Shown: positions 5,722 to 12,830 of the stretch, in pieces
Position numbering within the stretch: position 1 is the first letter of the stretch
How the letters are laid out: every line of letters begins with the position of its first letter
The notes under the pieces: model-generated
What the model saw: the letters and a program-made list of their open reading frames with translations, nothing else
Told to the model about the DNA's origin: nothing
The model's database searches: none
IMG/VR virus record: IMGVR_UViG_3300046376_000136
Span: 1-41,058 of that record
DNA from: a virus
DNA length: 41,058 bases
Strand: one strand, 5' to 3'
Position numbers and translations under genes: made by a program

Positions 5722-5781
5722 ATGATCGACCTTTTGATCCTAATGTTTGGTCTGGGCGGCACTCACCTAGGCTCATCCTAA
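5722..5781 (+). CDS. Possible 19-aa hydrophobic microprotein
   Basis: TTGGAGGATTTA gives a very good ribosome site before ATG 5722. The frame encodes MIDLLILMFGLGGTHLGSS and stops at 5781, immediately before the convergent terminator. The first half is strongly hydrophobic. Whether it is expressed cannot be judged from sequence alone. Confidence 0.35.
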   Translation: MIDLLILMFGLGGTHLGSS

Positions 5782-5792
5782 AGAGTAACGCC

Positions 5793-5830
5793 AGAAAAAT
5801 TGGGGGGAGTTCCACGCTCCCCCCTTTTTT
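5793..5830. terminator. Bidirectional intrinsic terminator between convergent arms
   Basis: GGGGGGAG (5802-5809) pairs perfectly with CTCCCCCC (5817-5824). A TTTTTT run follows on the + strand and AAAAAT precedes, giving a U-run for both directions. The leftward gene's TAA (5829-5831) overlaps the T-run. It separates the rightward and leftward arms. Confidence 0.9.
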
Positions 5831-6380
5831 ATGCGCTCAAGGTGAGGCTGACAAGAGTGACAGAACACTCGGGGTTATCTCCTGTCGGGGTGAAGCTGGC
5901 ACCAACGGCGAAGACATAAAGCGGGTCCTTGTTGGCGGCGACATCTCGCGGGTGCTGGGTGAGGTCTGCGGCTGGCTGCGGGTTGCTGGCGACGTTCGAT
6001 TTAAACGTGCCCTGTATCTTGCCGGTTTCGCTGTTCGCTAACAGGTCCTCCGCCTTGAGCATGAAAACCGCCTGCGGCAAGTCTCCCTCCCCTCCTATCG
6101 GCTCGGCTGGCGAGGAGGCTATGGGCAACCATAGGGCCGGATCGGTCGACGGGTCGGCTAGGCTTGGCCGTCCGTATAGCGTCACTGTGAGCGTGCCTGG
6201 GCCTAGTGGCTCGGCATAGCCTACGGCGGTGACGTCGAACAGAGCGAGGTCTAGCTTGACGCTACCCGGCAAGGTGACGGCGACGGGGCGCGTATCGTCC
6301 AGCATGACGAACAAAGCAGGGTTGGAATCCTTGAGAGTAAGCGGGGCGGCGGGGCGTCCTGTATTGACGACGGTAGACAT
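5829..6380 (-). CDS. Unknown beta-rich protein (183 aa)
   Basis: ATG at 6380 follows AAGGAGCCGCCCC. The sequence is rich in short hydrophobic strands separated by Pro/Gly/Asp turns (PVAVTLPGSVKLDLALFDVT, GTLTVTLYGRP, CSVTLVSLTLSA), with no signal peptide. A beta-sandwich such as a virion decoration or fibre-associated protein is my guess from composition. It is the last leftward gene, alone behind a copy of the 22-bp element, and its stop codon overlaps the convergent terminator. Confidence 0.6.
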   Translation of the reverse strand: MSTVVNTGRPAAPLTLKDSNPALFVMLDDTRPVAVTLPGSVKLDLALFDVTAVGYAEPLGPGTLTVTLYGRPSLADPSTDPALWLPIASSPAEPIGGEGDLPQAVFMLKAEDLLANSETGKIQGTFKSNVASNPQPAADLTQHPRDVAANKDPLYVFAVGASFTPTGDNPECSVTLVSLTLSA

Positions 6381-6402
6381 GGGGCGGCTCCTTCGGGGCT
6401 TG

Positions 6403-6424
6403 CGGTGGGGGCGATTAGGGCCGT
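6403..6424 (-). promoter_or_regulatory. 22-bp upstream element, copy A
   Basis: Exact copy of a 22-bp sequence found only before leftward transcription units. On the + strand it begins CGGTGGGGGCGATTAGGG and ends CCGT. It lies 22 bp upstream of the start codon at 6380. Copies B and C are at 9827-9848 and 11897-11918; a shortened copy is at 5231-5248. Confidence 0.7.
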
Positions 6425-6430
6425 CTCTGG

Positions 6431-7111
6431 TTAGCTGCGGGGTAGCAGCTTGTATGCCTGGGTGATCTGCGTTTCGAGATACGCCAATCCTTCGGGGCCG
6501 TCGTGCTTCTCGGCGGCTTCGCGTAGGATCGGCAATCCGCTCTCGATGCTTTCAAGGATTTCCTCGCGGGTGGCCGGTCGGCCTCGACAATACCACTCCG
6601 TTTTGAACGGTCGCGCTATTTGAAACAGAACCCCGTCGACGGCTCCGGGGCGGTTGCGGATGTTAAGTAGCAGGTGGCGGCGGGTGTACCACAGCAGCGT
6701 CACTCCGGGGTTGCGCTCGATCATCACGCCGGGGCTGGGCTTGATGATTTCGCTAATTCCGCCATCTTTGCGGCGGTGCATGTGCGGCTTGGAGAGAAAC
6801 GGGCAGTTTCGCGCGGCATACTCGGCGCATTCGCGATGACTCGGCGGCTCGGAGCTAATCCGGTTGACGGCGCACATCGGGCCGATGACGAAAACTTCCT
6901 CTGCATACAGCGGTCTTCCGCACGTCCAACACAACCTCTCCTCGATGGCTTTACGGAACTTGCGTATATCCATCGCGCGAAACTCCGGCTCCCCTTTCAC
7001 GTATTGGACAAACCAGGGAACCGGATAGCCTCGTGCGTCTATGGGTAGCTGACGCATGAACCGGGGCGGCGCTGCGATATCGGGCCGCAGACTATGGGGG
7101 CAAGTGCTCAT
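6431..7111 (-). CDS. Conserved phage zinc-finger-type protein (226 aa)
   Basis: GAGGAG eight bases before ATG 7111 is a strong ribosome site. The protein has Cys/His clusters: CWTCG (C61, C64), GPMC (C80), SH and C (H92, C95) and NCPFL (C103). Stretches such as PVPWFVQYVKGEPEFR, FVIGPMCAVNR, SEPPSHRECAEYAARNCPFL and the late GRPATREEILESIESGLPIL match, from memory, a family of uncharacterised phage proteins. Zinc binding is likely; function is unknown. It lies 12 bp downstream of the beta-helix gene in the same unit. Confidence 0.7.
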   Translation of the reverse strand: MSTCPHSLRPDIAAPPRFMRQLPIDARGYPVPWFVQYVKGEPEFRAMDIRKFRKAIEERLCWTCGRPLYAEEVFVIGPMCAVNRISSEPPSHRECAEYAARNCPFLSKPHMHRRKDGGISEIIKPSPGVMIERNPGVTLLWYTRRHLLLNIRNRPGAVDGVLFQIARPFKTEWYCRGRPATREEILESIESGLPILREAAEKHDGPEGLAYLETQITQAYKLLPRS

Positions 7112-7123
7112 CGTGTTCTCCTC

Positions 7124-9808
7124 TTATGCTGTCCAGCAATCAATGTGGACGTTTACATAGCCACTGGGTTGCAGCGCATTTTGCACGGTTACGGATAGCG
7201 TGTTGGTTCCGGCTGCGCTCCACGTTAGGCCGTTCAGGATCGTTTCTCCGTTGGCAATGACTCCGCAACTGACATAGTTCAGCTTGTTGTTTTTGAAAAG
7301 TACAGTTGCTATCTGGGTCGTGGTTTGACTGGTGGTGGCGGTGAAGGCTACGTGGCCATTGATCACATTTAGTTTTGTCAGCGTCACGCCTGGGGCCGGT
7401 GTGATCGAGACGCCTCCGAGAACGATCGTTATGGGGTTTGAATTGATGTTGTAGAGAAACGATGCAATGGGCGAGTTGGTGTGTCCTGCCATCGTTGTAA
7501 GGGCTTTAATCGTGGTCGAGATTGCAACCGGAATGGGGCCGGTATAGGTCGGGCCGTTACAGGTGCCTGGGGTCGTCGCGGCTGGTGTCGTGCCGTCGGT
7601 GGTGGGACATATCTTGGCTCCGCTGGTCGTCGTGGCCAAACTAACGGACTGCGTCGACGTGTAGGTGCCTGGGAGAGGTAGAGCGGTGGGTGTAGCGGCT
7701 GGCGGCGGCGGCGGGGCCGATATGTTGACGGTGGACGTTCCTGAAATAGTTCCGTTGGTCGCCGTGATGGTATCCGAACCTGCGGAGACTCCTGTAACTA
7801 CGCCGGTCGCGCTCACGGTGGAGTGTGCGCCTGTGTCCTGCCACGTCGGGCCGGTGCAAGGTTCGGTTGAGTTATCGGAATACTTGGCGGTGCAGGTCAT
7901 CGCGAGGGTTGCAGGCATGGCCACGGCTCCGGGGTTGGGCGTGACTGTAAACGTGGTCACCGTGGGCGAGGTGCCTCCTTCAATCGCTCCCATAGTCGGC
8001 GGGGTGGGGCGGAGGTGGCCGAAGTAATCCGTGGTGATGCCGGGGATGGCGATTCCGGCTCCTACAACCGCGCTGGGCGATGCCGGGGCCATGTTGCCAT
8101 AGCCGTAGATGTGCCACGTCATATCGGTTAGCTGTGGGCTGGTGCATAGCGCGTTCGTTTCGCCGTAGAGACCATTGGGACACGGCGCGGTCGCCAGTTG
8201 CCCATAGGTGGCGTTGTGATCGTACGTGCTGCCTCCGTACGGGTATGGGCTGATGGCGTCGACGTACATAGGATTGGGGCTTTTGCCGGTGGCCTGGGCG
8301 CTGGTGTACCCATTGGCGACGGTGTTAGGGAATCCCACGATGACGTTGTCGTCAAAGTTCAAAACGCAAGTCGCATCAGAGCACGCCGGAGACGCTTGGT
8401 TGGTCACTCCTACCGCGATGACTCCAGCGGTGTAGATGGTGTTGTACCTGATATCGGTGTGTGATCCATTGGAGACGGCGACATACAAAGCGGTGTCACT
8501 GGCGCGGCAAAAGTCCGATAGCTGCGCGGCTCCGCCAGGGGCTAATCCGGGCATATGTCCCGGCGCATTGCAATTCCCCACAATGAGGCTGTTGGTCACT
8601 GAGCCGGAGGAGCCTAGCTTGATCTGTTGCCCCATGTTGCCAAAGTCGATCACACCGTTAATGATCACACGGCTTCCGTTGCCGGTAACGTGTAGAAAGT
8701 CGTGGCCGTCCTGGGAGGCATACTGACAACCGCCTCCGTTGATAGTGATAATCCACGGAGGATTTGACTCTACGGTGGTGGTGCCCATGCAATCGCCATA
8801 GCCGCCGTGACTCTGATCCGTGCCGTCTCCGACCTGACCGACACTGCCCCACGGCAGAGTGAAGTTATTGGCGGGTACGATTGGATAGACTTCCGCGAAT
8901 CCGGCGAAGGCCATATTCACGTTATTCAGGGTGAGCGCTCCGCTGCCGGTGGTGCCGTTGCCGGGGTCCATGTTAAACGTCGAGTGAGGGCATCCAGAGG
9001 CAGACACATTGGTCAGCACGGTCGCATCCCCCGTTGCTCCGGCGATGCAGTCGTGCGCGGTGCCGTGAATGTAAACGTCCTGAATGTTGACGTTCGTAAA
9101 AGAGTTAAAAAATTGCAGTCCCTCTGTCGTGTAATCCGACAGCGGATAGCTTGTCGAGCACGGATTCGTGGTCAGCGAAGATGCTTTGTTGCAACTGGTA
9201 TGGTCGGTGATTTCGAAGCATTGGATATCGACATAGCTGTTAGTCGTAAACACCCAGTTGGTTCCATATCCGCCATTCACGACGGTCTTGGCGCTCGGGC
9301 TGGAGCAGTTGGCGTAGTTGATTCCGAGAATGCGAGTGTGCTGGCTGGCGGTTCCTGCTGGCGGAAACGGCGCTCCAGATTGGAACGGGTCGCCGTTGAG
9401 TCCGTATGAATCTGAACCGTTCGGGCCGGATTGACCCACGCGGCAACTGTCGCCGGTCATGCCCTTGCAGTCGATAAGATAGGTGTCGCCTGCGCTCCCT
9501 ACCCATCCCCACTTGGGCGCACCTGCGTTGACGTCGGTGGTGTAGGTGCCGTCTGTCCAGAGCGAACGGATATCGTTGAACGCACAATGGAGATTGGTTC
9601 CGGTTCCACCTGCGGCGGCGTAGCTCTGCGGGTTGGTGCCGTCACATTGGCCGTTGGTGTTGTTGACGGAGTAGCGGCTTCCGCCTGCGGCGTTCACATA
9701 CCATGTGTTTCCTGTGGACCGCCCTATGCGGCTCACACTCACGATCAACGTTGCAATGATCGCCAGCCCCGAGACAATCCAGATGACCTTTTTCGCGGCT
9801 CCTGACAT
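7124..9808 (-). CDS. Large membrane-anchored or secreted beta-helix protein with BIG2-like and chitobiase-C-like domains (894 aa)
   Basis: An N-terminal hydrophobic segment (about 9-27, VIWIVSGLAIIATLIVSV) looks like a signal anchor or uncleaved signal peptide, followed by NTWYVNAAGGSRYS, a start typical of right-handed beta-helix proteins. The beta-helix runs to about 610 (repeated short N/G/S/T-rich strands; many cysteines). A BIG2-like Ig domain (about 616-696) is next, then a Pro linker (about 698-703), a chitobiase C-terminal-like module (about 706-790, GTYTSTQSVSLATTTSGAKI and TTIKAL) and a further beta domain to 894. Such architectures bind or cleave surface polysaccharide. A signal anchor is unusual for a virion fibre, so a host-surface protein expressed from the phage is an alternative. 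Ribosome site GGGAGCCGCC; the 22-bp element lies upstream. Confidence 0.75.
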   Translation of the reverse strand: MSGAAKKVIWIVSGLAIIATLIVSVSRIGRSTGNTWYVNAAGGSRYSVNNTNGQCDGTNPQSYAAAGGTGTNLHCAFNDIRSLWTDGTYTTDVNAGAPKWGWVGSAGDTYLIDCKGMTGDSCRVGQSGPNGSDSYGLNGDPFQSGAPFPPAGTASQHTRILGINYANCSSPSAKTVVNGGYGTNWVFTTNSYVDIQCFEITDHTSCNKASSLTTNPCSTSYPLSDYTTEGLQFFNSFTNVNIQDVYIHGTAHDCIAGATGDATVLTNVSASGCPHSTFNMDPGNGTTGSGALTLNNVNMAFAGFAEVYPIVPANNFTLPWGSVGQVGDGTDQSHGGYGDCMGTTTVESNPPWIITINGGGCQYASQDGHDFLHVTGNGSRVIINGVIDFGNMGQQIKLGSSGSVTNSLIVGNCNAPGHMPGLAPGGAAQLSDFCRASDTALYVAVSNGSHTDIRYNTIYTAGVIAVGVTNQASPACSDATCVLNFDDNVIVGFPNTVANGYTSAQATGKSPNPMYVDAISPYPYGGSTYDHNATYGQLATAPCPNGLYGETNALCTSPQLTDMTWHIYGYGNMAPASPSAVVGAGIAIPGITTDYFGHLRPTPPTMGAIEGGTSPTVTTFTVTPNPGAVAMPATLAMTCTAKYSDNSTEPCTGPTWQDTGAHSTVSATGVVTGVSAGSDTITATNGTISGTSTVNISAPPPPPAATPTALPLPGTYTSTQSVSLATTTSGAKICPTTDGTTPAATTPGTCNGPTYTGPIPVAISTTIKALTTMAGHTNSPIASFLYNINSNPITIVLGGVSITPAPGVTLTKLNVINGHVAFTATTSQTTTQIATVLFKNNKLNYVSCGVIANGETILNGLTWSAAGTNTLSVTVQNALQPSGYVNVHIDCWTA

Positions 9809-9826
9809 GGCGGCTCCCTTGGATTT

Positions 9827-9848
9827 CGGTGGGGGCGATTAGGGCCGT
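9827..9848 (-). promoter_or_regulatory. 22-bp upstream element, copy B
   Basis: Exact copy of the 22-bp element, 18 bp upstream of the start codon at 9808. Similarity continues a little past the core into GTGTCAGGTGG, close to CTCAGGTGG of copy C. Confidence 0.7.
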
Positions 9849-9873
9849 GTCAGGTGGCGAGGGGTTCTCTCGC

Positions 9874-10167
9874 TTAGGGTTTTTTCTTTATCGAAAATGC
9901 CGGTTTCAACCGCTGCATATCCGCGTCCAATTGCTTGCGAATCTCGCGCAATCTGATCTGTTCAAGGGTGAGCACGATCGCTTGAATGAGGAAGGCGAAC
10001 AAGACGAGCGCGAATATCATCCCGGCTGCACGTAGCGGCCAGCGGCGGTAGAGGACGCCTGCAAAGATGGCTCCTGTGCTGAATCCTGCTAGGCCGGAAA
10101 CGATTCTCTCTATCGGTAGCCGTGGCCCTCGCACTTCGAGCATACGGTGTTGCGCTTTGGGTTCCAT
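9874..10167 (-). CDS. Small two-helix membrane protein (97 aa), holin-like candidate
   Basis: Two predicted membrane segments (about 22-40, IVSGLAGFSTGAIFAGVLY, and about 47-68, AAGMIFALVLFAFLIQAIVLTL) are separated by a short basic loop. A charged, probably coiled-coil tail follows (LEQIRLREIRKQLDADMQRL, then SIKKKP). This topology fits a small holin or a spanin-like accessory, but no family is recognised. The start at 10167 overlaps the zinc-finger gene by 58 nt and has GAGGGATCAGG before it; an ATG at 10143 lacks a ribosome site. Confidence 0.55.
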   Translation of the reverse strand: MEPKAQHRMLEVRGPRLPIERIVSGLAGFSTGAIFAGVLYRRWPLRAAGMIFALVLFAFLIQAIVLTLEQIRLREIRKQLDADMQRLKPAFSIKKKP

Positions 10168-10328
10168 CCTGATCCCTCACACTCCAAACATGCGGTTAGT
10201 TTCCCGGTGCCGTGGCACGCGGGACATTGTTTGCTCGGTTTGCCGTCGTTGGTATGGTGCTTGCAGTTGCACGGTCCTATCCCGTCAGGCTGAAGCGCGG
10301 CGGCGGCGAGGTAGGTAGTGTCGATCAT
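10110..10328 (-). CDS. DnaJ-type zinc-finger mini-protein (72 aa)
   Basis: Three CxxCxGxG motifs (CPACHGTG, CLECEGSG, CSKCEGHG) and a degenerate fourth (CNCKHHTN) fill most of the protein. This is the cysteine-rich zinc module of DnaJ/Hsp40 without the J domain or substrate-binding domain. The ATG at 10328 overlaps the previous stop (ATGA). Free-standing modules of this kind occur in phages and bacteria, with roles ranging from redox and folding assistance to nucleic-acid binding. Zinc binding is near certain by pattern; the biological role is unknown. Confidence 0.75.
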   Translation of the reverse strand: MIDTTYLAAAALQPDGIGPCNCKHHTNDGKPSKQCPACHGTGKLTACLECEGSGWNPKRNTVCSKCEGHGYR

Positions 10329-10540
10329 ATCCAGCACTCCACGATTTGCGGTTCGTCCTGCGGGTTGCGCTCCAACCTTACGCACCATCCGGGTACCTTG
10401 GCGCGAACCTCTTCAAGCGTTTCGGCCACATAAACCCAGTCGGCATCCGGCTCCGGTTTGCCTGGGGTAATCCACCAACGGCGCACCACGAACTTGTCCG
10501 GGTAATCTTTGGGCCTCGCGTAGACAACGAACATCTCCAT
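10325..10540 (-). CDS. Conserved small phage protein (71 aa)
   Basis: Start ATG 10540 overlaps the preceding stop (TAATG), giving MEMFVVYARPKDYPDKFVVR; a longer frame from 10561 is less likely. The pattern VVYARPKDYPDKFVVRRWW, ETLEEVR and EPQIVECWI resembles a widespread family of small uncharacterised phage proteins as I remember it. It is one of five small genes downstream of the PEP-CTERM gene, all coupled by short overlaps. Confidence 0.65.
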   Translation of the reverse strand: MEMFVVYARPKDYPDKFVVRRWWITPGKPEPDADWVYVAETLEEVRAKVPGWCVRLERNPQDEPQIVECWI

Positions 10541-10764
10541 TATCGAAACCCCACAATCCAACGGCGAATCTCGGCGGGGTTGTCAATCCATCCGGGTAAC
10601 AACATGAACCCGCCTCCAATCTCTAAGCCGGGGTGATTCTCACACTCGGGATGCTTGCGTACATCGCTCAACATCGAGGTGAACGCTTGCCTTGTGTCTC
10701 CGGCGTCGAGGTATTCGAGTGCGCGTCGTTTGCACCATTCAATATGTTCGTCTTGCGTCATCAT
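10540..10764 (-). CDS. Conserved small phage protein (74 aa)
   Basis: The sequence (DEHIEWCKRRALEYLDAGD, FTSMLSDVRKHPE, then a C-terminal RRWIVGFR) matches in outline a common family of small phage proteins of unknown function with the WCKxRALEY and SDLxKHPE signatures. The start is either of two adjacent ATGs (10764 or 10761) overlapping the upstream TGA. Confidence 0.65.
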   Translation of the reverse strand: MMTQDEHIEWCKRRALEYLDAGDTRQAFTSMLSDVRKHPECENHPGLEIGGGFMLLPGWIDNPAEIRRWIVGFR

Positions 10765-11078
10765 TTTATGGACTCTCCACTGTCGGGGTCTACCGTCATT
10801 CCTTCCACTGGCTTGTCGTCCTGGCGCTGCCGGAAGTATCGAAACTCCTGCATGAGTGCGACGGAGGCTCCGGGTGGAAATTTGCTGTCATCGAAGAAGG
10901 ACAACACCATTGCGTCGGCCTCGGTTCGCGCTGCCACTTTCAACAGGTCGACGGCTATCTTGTGCGCCTCGGCAATGGAGAGTTGAGCTTTCTCCCCATT
11001 GACCGACAAGCGCACATAAGGCTGTTTGTCACGTTGCGCTACGATGCCATCCACAAAAACGTGTGTGTCTTGAGCCAT
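10761..11078 (-). CDS. Conserved small phage protein (105 aa)
   Basis: Begins with ATG 11078, four bases after the PEP-CTERM gene, with GGAAGTAAGG as ribosome site. The build YVRLSVNGEKAQLSIAEAHK, then LLKVAARTEADAMVLSFF and FRYFRQR resembles a family of uncharacterised phage proteins that starts with two or three strands followed by a helix. No enzymatic motif. Coupled to the next gene by ATGATGA. Confidence 0.6.
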   Translation of the reverse strand: MAQDTHVFVDGIVAQRDKQPYVRLSVNGEKAQLSIAEAHKIAVDLLKVAARTEADAMVLSFFDDSKFPPGASVALMQEFRYFRQRQDDKPVEGMTVDPDSGESIK

Positions 11079-11082
11079 TCGT

Positions 11083-11844
11083 TTAGGTCCTTACTTCCCT
11101 TCTGCGTCGGAAGGCCACGCCTACACCGACAAAGCCGGTGCCCAACAGGGCAAGCGTGCTCGGCTCCGGTGTACTCGCGATCTGGCCGGAGAAGTCCAAG
11201 CCCTGCTGATTCGATCCGGTCTGTGCAACCACGAAAATCAAGCGATTGACTCCGTCGTTGTTGAAACCGGCATCGAAGCTGCCAAGCTGGAAGCTCCCCG
11301 CCTTTAAGCAGCTAGGGGGGTTGGAGGAGCATTCGGAATCGTTGCCGATATTGCCGAACTGCTCCAGTTGGGTTGCGAGTGAAACCGTGTTGAGGAAGAC
11401 CGCGACCGTGTCATCCGCTAGGACGTTCACGGTTCCTCCCCATACTCCGGTGTTGTTGGTCGTGAAGTCCTGGGCGTAGAAGTAGAAGCCGTTCGCATCG
11501 AATGGCTTCGTGGTGCCGTTCTCTCCGCCTGTTGGTCCTGAGTTCGGATCATAGGAAACCCATTGCGAACTTCCCAGCGTGGTAAAGAAGCCGCTGGGAA
11601 GAGCATAGGTCGCCCCTGAACCGTTCGGGGTGTTATTCGTCCCTGCCGCTATGGTCGGGCCTACGCTTGGAGTTGCCGGAACTGTGTTTTGGGCAGTGCT
11701 TCCCAACACCTGCCCGAGATAGTAAGTGTTCGTCCCGGTTCCGGGGCTGGCCGTGCTGTTTAGGTTGATCACGTCGGCGGATGCATACGCGGTGGACACC
11801 ACAAGAATTGCGAACAAAGCAGTGAATTTAAAAGTACCTTTCAT
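11083..11844 (-). CDS. Phage-encoded PEP-CTERM sorting-signal protein (253 aa)
   Basis: ATG 11844 follows AAGGAGCCGCAC. Residues 1 to about 23 form a classical signal peptide (KGTFKFTALFAILVVSTAYA, then SA). The mature part is Gly/Thr/Asn/Ser-rich and beta-like. The last 30 residues are a textbook PEP-CTERM tail: the PEP motif (about 226-228, in STPEPSTLALLGTG), a hydrophobic helix (FVGVGVAF) and an RRRR cluster. In bacteria such tails are processed by exosortase, and the protein is delivered to the cell surface or extracellular matrix. The phage encodes no exosortase here, so it would rely on the host's. A role in altering the infected cell's surface or matrix is inferred. It is the first gene of its unit, behind copy C of the 22-bp element. 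Confidence 0.85.
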   Translation of the reverse strand: MKGTFKFTALFAILVVSTAYASADVINLNSTASPGTGTNTYYLGQVLGSTAQNTVPATPSVGPTIAAGTNNTPNGSGATYALPSGFFTTLGSSQWVSYDPNSGPTGGENGTTKPFDANGFYFYAQDFTTNNTGVWGGTVNVLADDTVAVFLNTVSLATQLEQFGNIGNDSECSSNPPSCLKAGSFQLGSFDAGFNNDGVNRLIFVVAQTGSNQQGLDFSGQIASTPEPSTLALLGTGFVGVGVAFRRRREVRT

Positions 11845-11896
11845 GTGTGCGGCTCCTTGGTACTGTCGGAGCATGGTTGCCCTGCTGTTGATGCTC

Positions 11897-11918
11897 CGGT
11901 GGGGGCGATTAGGGCCGT
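11897..11918 (-). promoter_or_regulatory. 22-bp upstream element, copy C
   Basis: Exact copy of the 22-bp element, 52 bp upstream of the PEP-CTERM start codon. The longer leader contains an inverted pair, GGAGCAT and ATGCTCC, that can form a stem. Confidence 0.7.
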
Positions 11919-11955
11919 CTCAGGTGGTTTTGTGGATGGTGGCTACAGTATGCAC

Positions 11956-12135
11956 TCATCTGCATCTTTTTTCGTGAAATCTCATCCATCGCCAACGGTT
12001 CCACGGTGGAATCCAATACGGTGGTCGCTCGCCGCACGTATCGCAGACGCAAGGAATCCCCAAGTGATTACCGTAGCGTCTCGGCGTGTAGGAGGTTAAT
12101 GAGTTGGGCGGCAAAACTGCGGCTAGGTAAGTCAT
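11956..12135 (-). CDS. Possible small zinc-ribbon ORF overlapping the gene above (59 aa)
   Basis: The frame ends with PCVCDTCGERPPYW, then WRWMRFHEKRCR: a C-x2-C pair followed by H-x3-C, which looks like a real metal site. The best ATG (12135) lies inside the preceding C2H2 gene in another frame, and no good ribosome site is seen. A TTG just after that gene's stop is an alternative start, as is a programmed frameshift from the upstream gene. The coding assignment is tentative. Confidence 0.35.
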   Translation of the reverse strand: MTYLAAVLPPNSLTSYTPRRYGNHLGIPCVCDTCGERPPYWIPPWNRWRWMRFHEKRCR

Positions 12136-12508
12136 ATTCAAACGCAAGGTTTTTGCATAATTCTTTGAATTGGCCGAAGCCAACGGCGAGGGCGGCTTCG
12201 GTGGTGTAGCGACGAGGTGTAATCCCGCTGGTTTGGCCGTGGCCATTGGTTTGGTGGTTGCTCTGGACGGAGACGGCTTGAGGGAGGGTCGCAAGTTTGT
12301 TGCTCCTTTTCGTGTACTTACGTTTGGTTGGGGGTTGGGCTGCTTTGGCGGCGGCTTTCTTGGCATCTGCTATCTCTTTCCGCCTCTTGATTGCCTGGGC
12401 CGATGTACCCAGTATGCCGTGTGCGGCGCGGCGGTGGATGCCTAGGTGGGCTGCGTCGTCATACTCCTTTTCGCAGTCTGGACACTTCAACTTCTCAGGT
12501 TTGCTCAA
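12068..12508 (-). CDS. C2H2-type zinc-finger protein (about 146 aa)
   Basis: Near the N-terminus, KCPDCEKEYDDAAHLGIHRR and onward forms a C-x2-C-x12-H-x4-H finger, followed by a basic, Lys/Ala-rich linker and a C-terminal helical domain (FGQFKELCKNLAFEYDLPSR). I favour the TTG at 12508, because GAAGGAG stands eight bases before it; an ATG at 12532 would add eight residues and lengthen the overlap with the upstream gene. Single-finger proteins of this type are frequent in phages and may bind nucleic acid or partner proteins. The specific role is unknown. Confidence 0.7.
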   Translation of the reverse strand: MSKPEKLKCPDCEKEYDDAAHLGIHRRAAHGILGTSAQAIKRRKEIADAKKAAAKAAQPPTKRKYTKRSNKLATLPQAVSVQSNHQTNGHGQTSGITPRRYTTEAALAVGFGQFKELCKNLAFEYDLPSRSFAAQLINLLHAETLR

Positions 12509-12830
12509 TGGTGGTTCTCCTTCTTGCGGCATATTCCATTCCCAAGCGAAGGCGGTCCTCCGCTGAGGGGTGGGTTCGTCCGAATACTGGGTGCTCGGTT
12601 GCGAATAACTCCATCACAAGGTCTGCCTGTTGGTGAGAGAGATATCCGGTTACATAGCCGATGTTTGCAAGTAGTCTCTTCCTGGCCTCCTCTTCGTTTA
12701 GATGACTGACATAGTAGAACGCAACCATATCTCGAACCTCTGCCTCCACCAGGGCGGCGGCTTGCTCCTTGGTGGTGATCTGTTTGTCGATCACAAGGTT
12801 TAAGATCTCCATCATGCTACGCATGGTCAT
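12495..12830 (-). CDS. Conserved phage protein (111 aa)
   Basis: Helical protein with AEVRDMVAFYYVSHLNEEEA, NIGYVTGYLS and ELFATEHPVFGRTHPSAED, a combination I recall from a widespread uncharacterised phage family in which GYxxGY and HPxFG are conserved. ATG 12830 overlaps the previous stop (TGATG). Part of a cassette of six small overlapping genes. Confidence 0.65.
   Translation of the reverse strand: MTMRSMMEILNLVIDKQITTKEQAAALVEAEVRDMVAFYYVSHLNEEEARKRLLANIGYVTGYLSHQQADLVMELFATEHPVFGRTHPSAEDRLRLGMEYAARRRTTIEQT

Noticed and set aside
9857-9873. GCGAG/CTCGC hairpin followed by a T-run on the + strand
   Set aside because: The U-run is on the strand opposite to all genes here, so it is no terminator for the local transcripts; the stem is only 5 bp.
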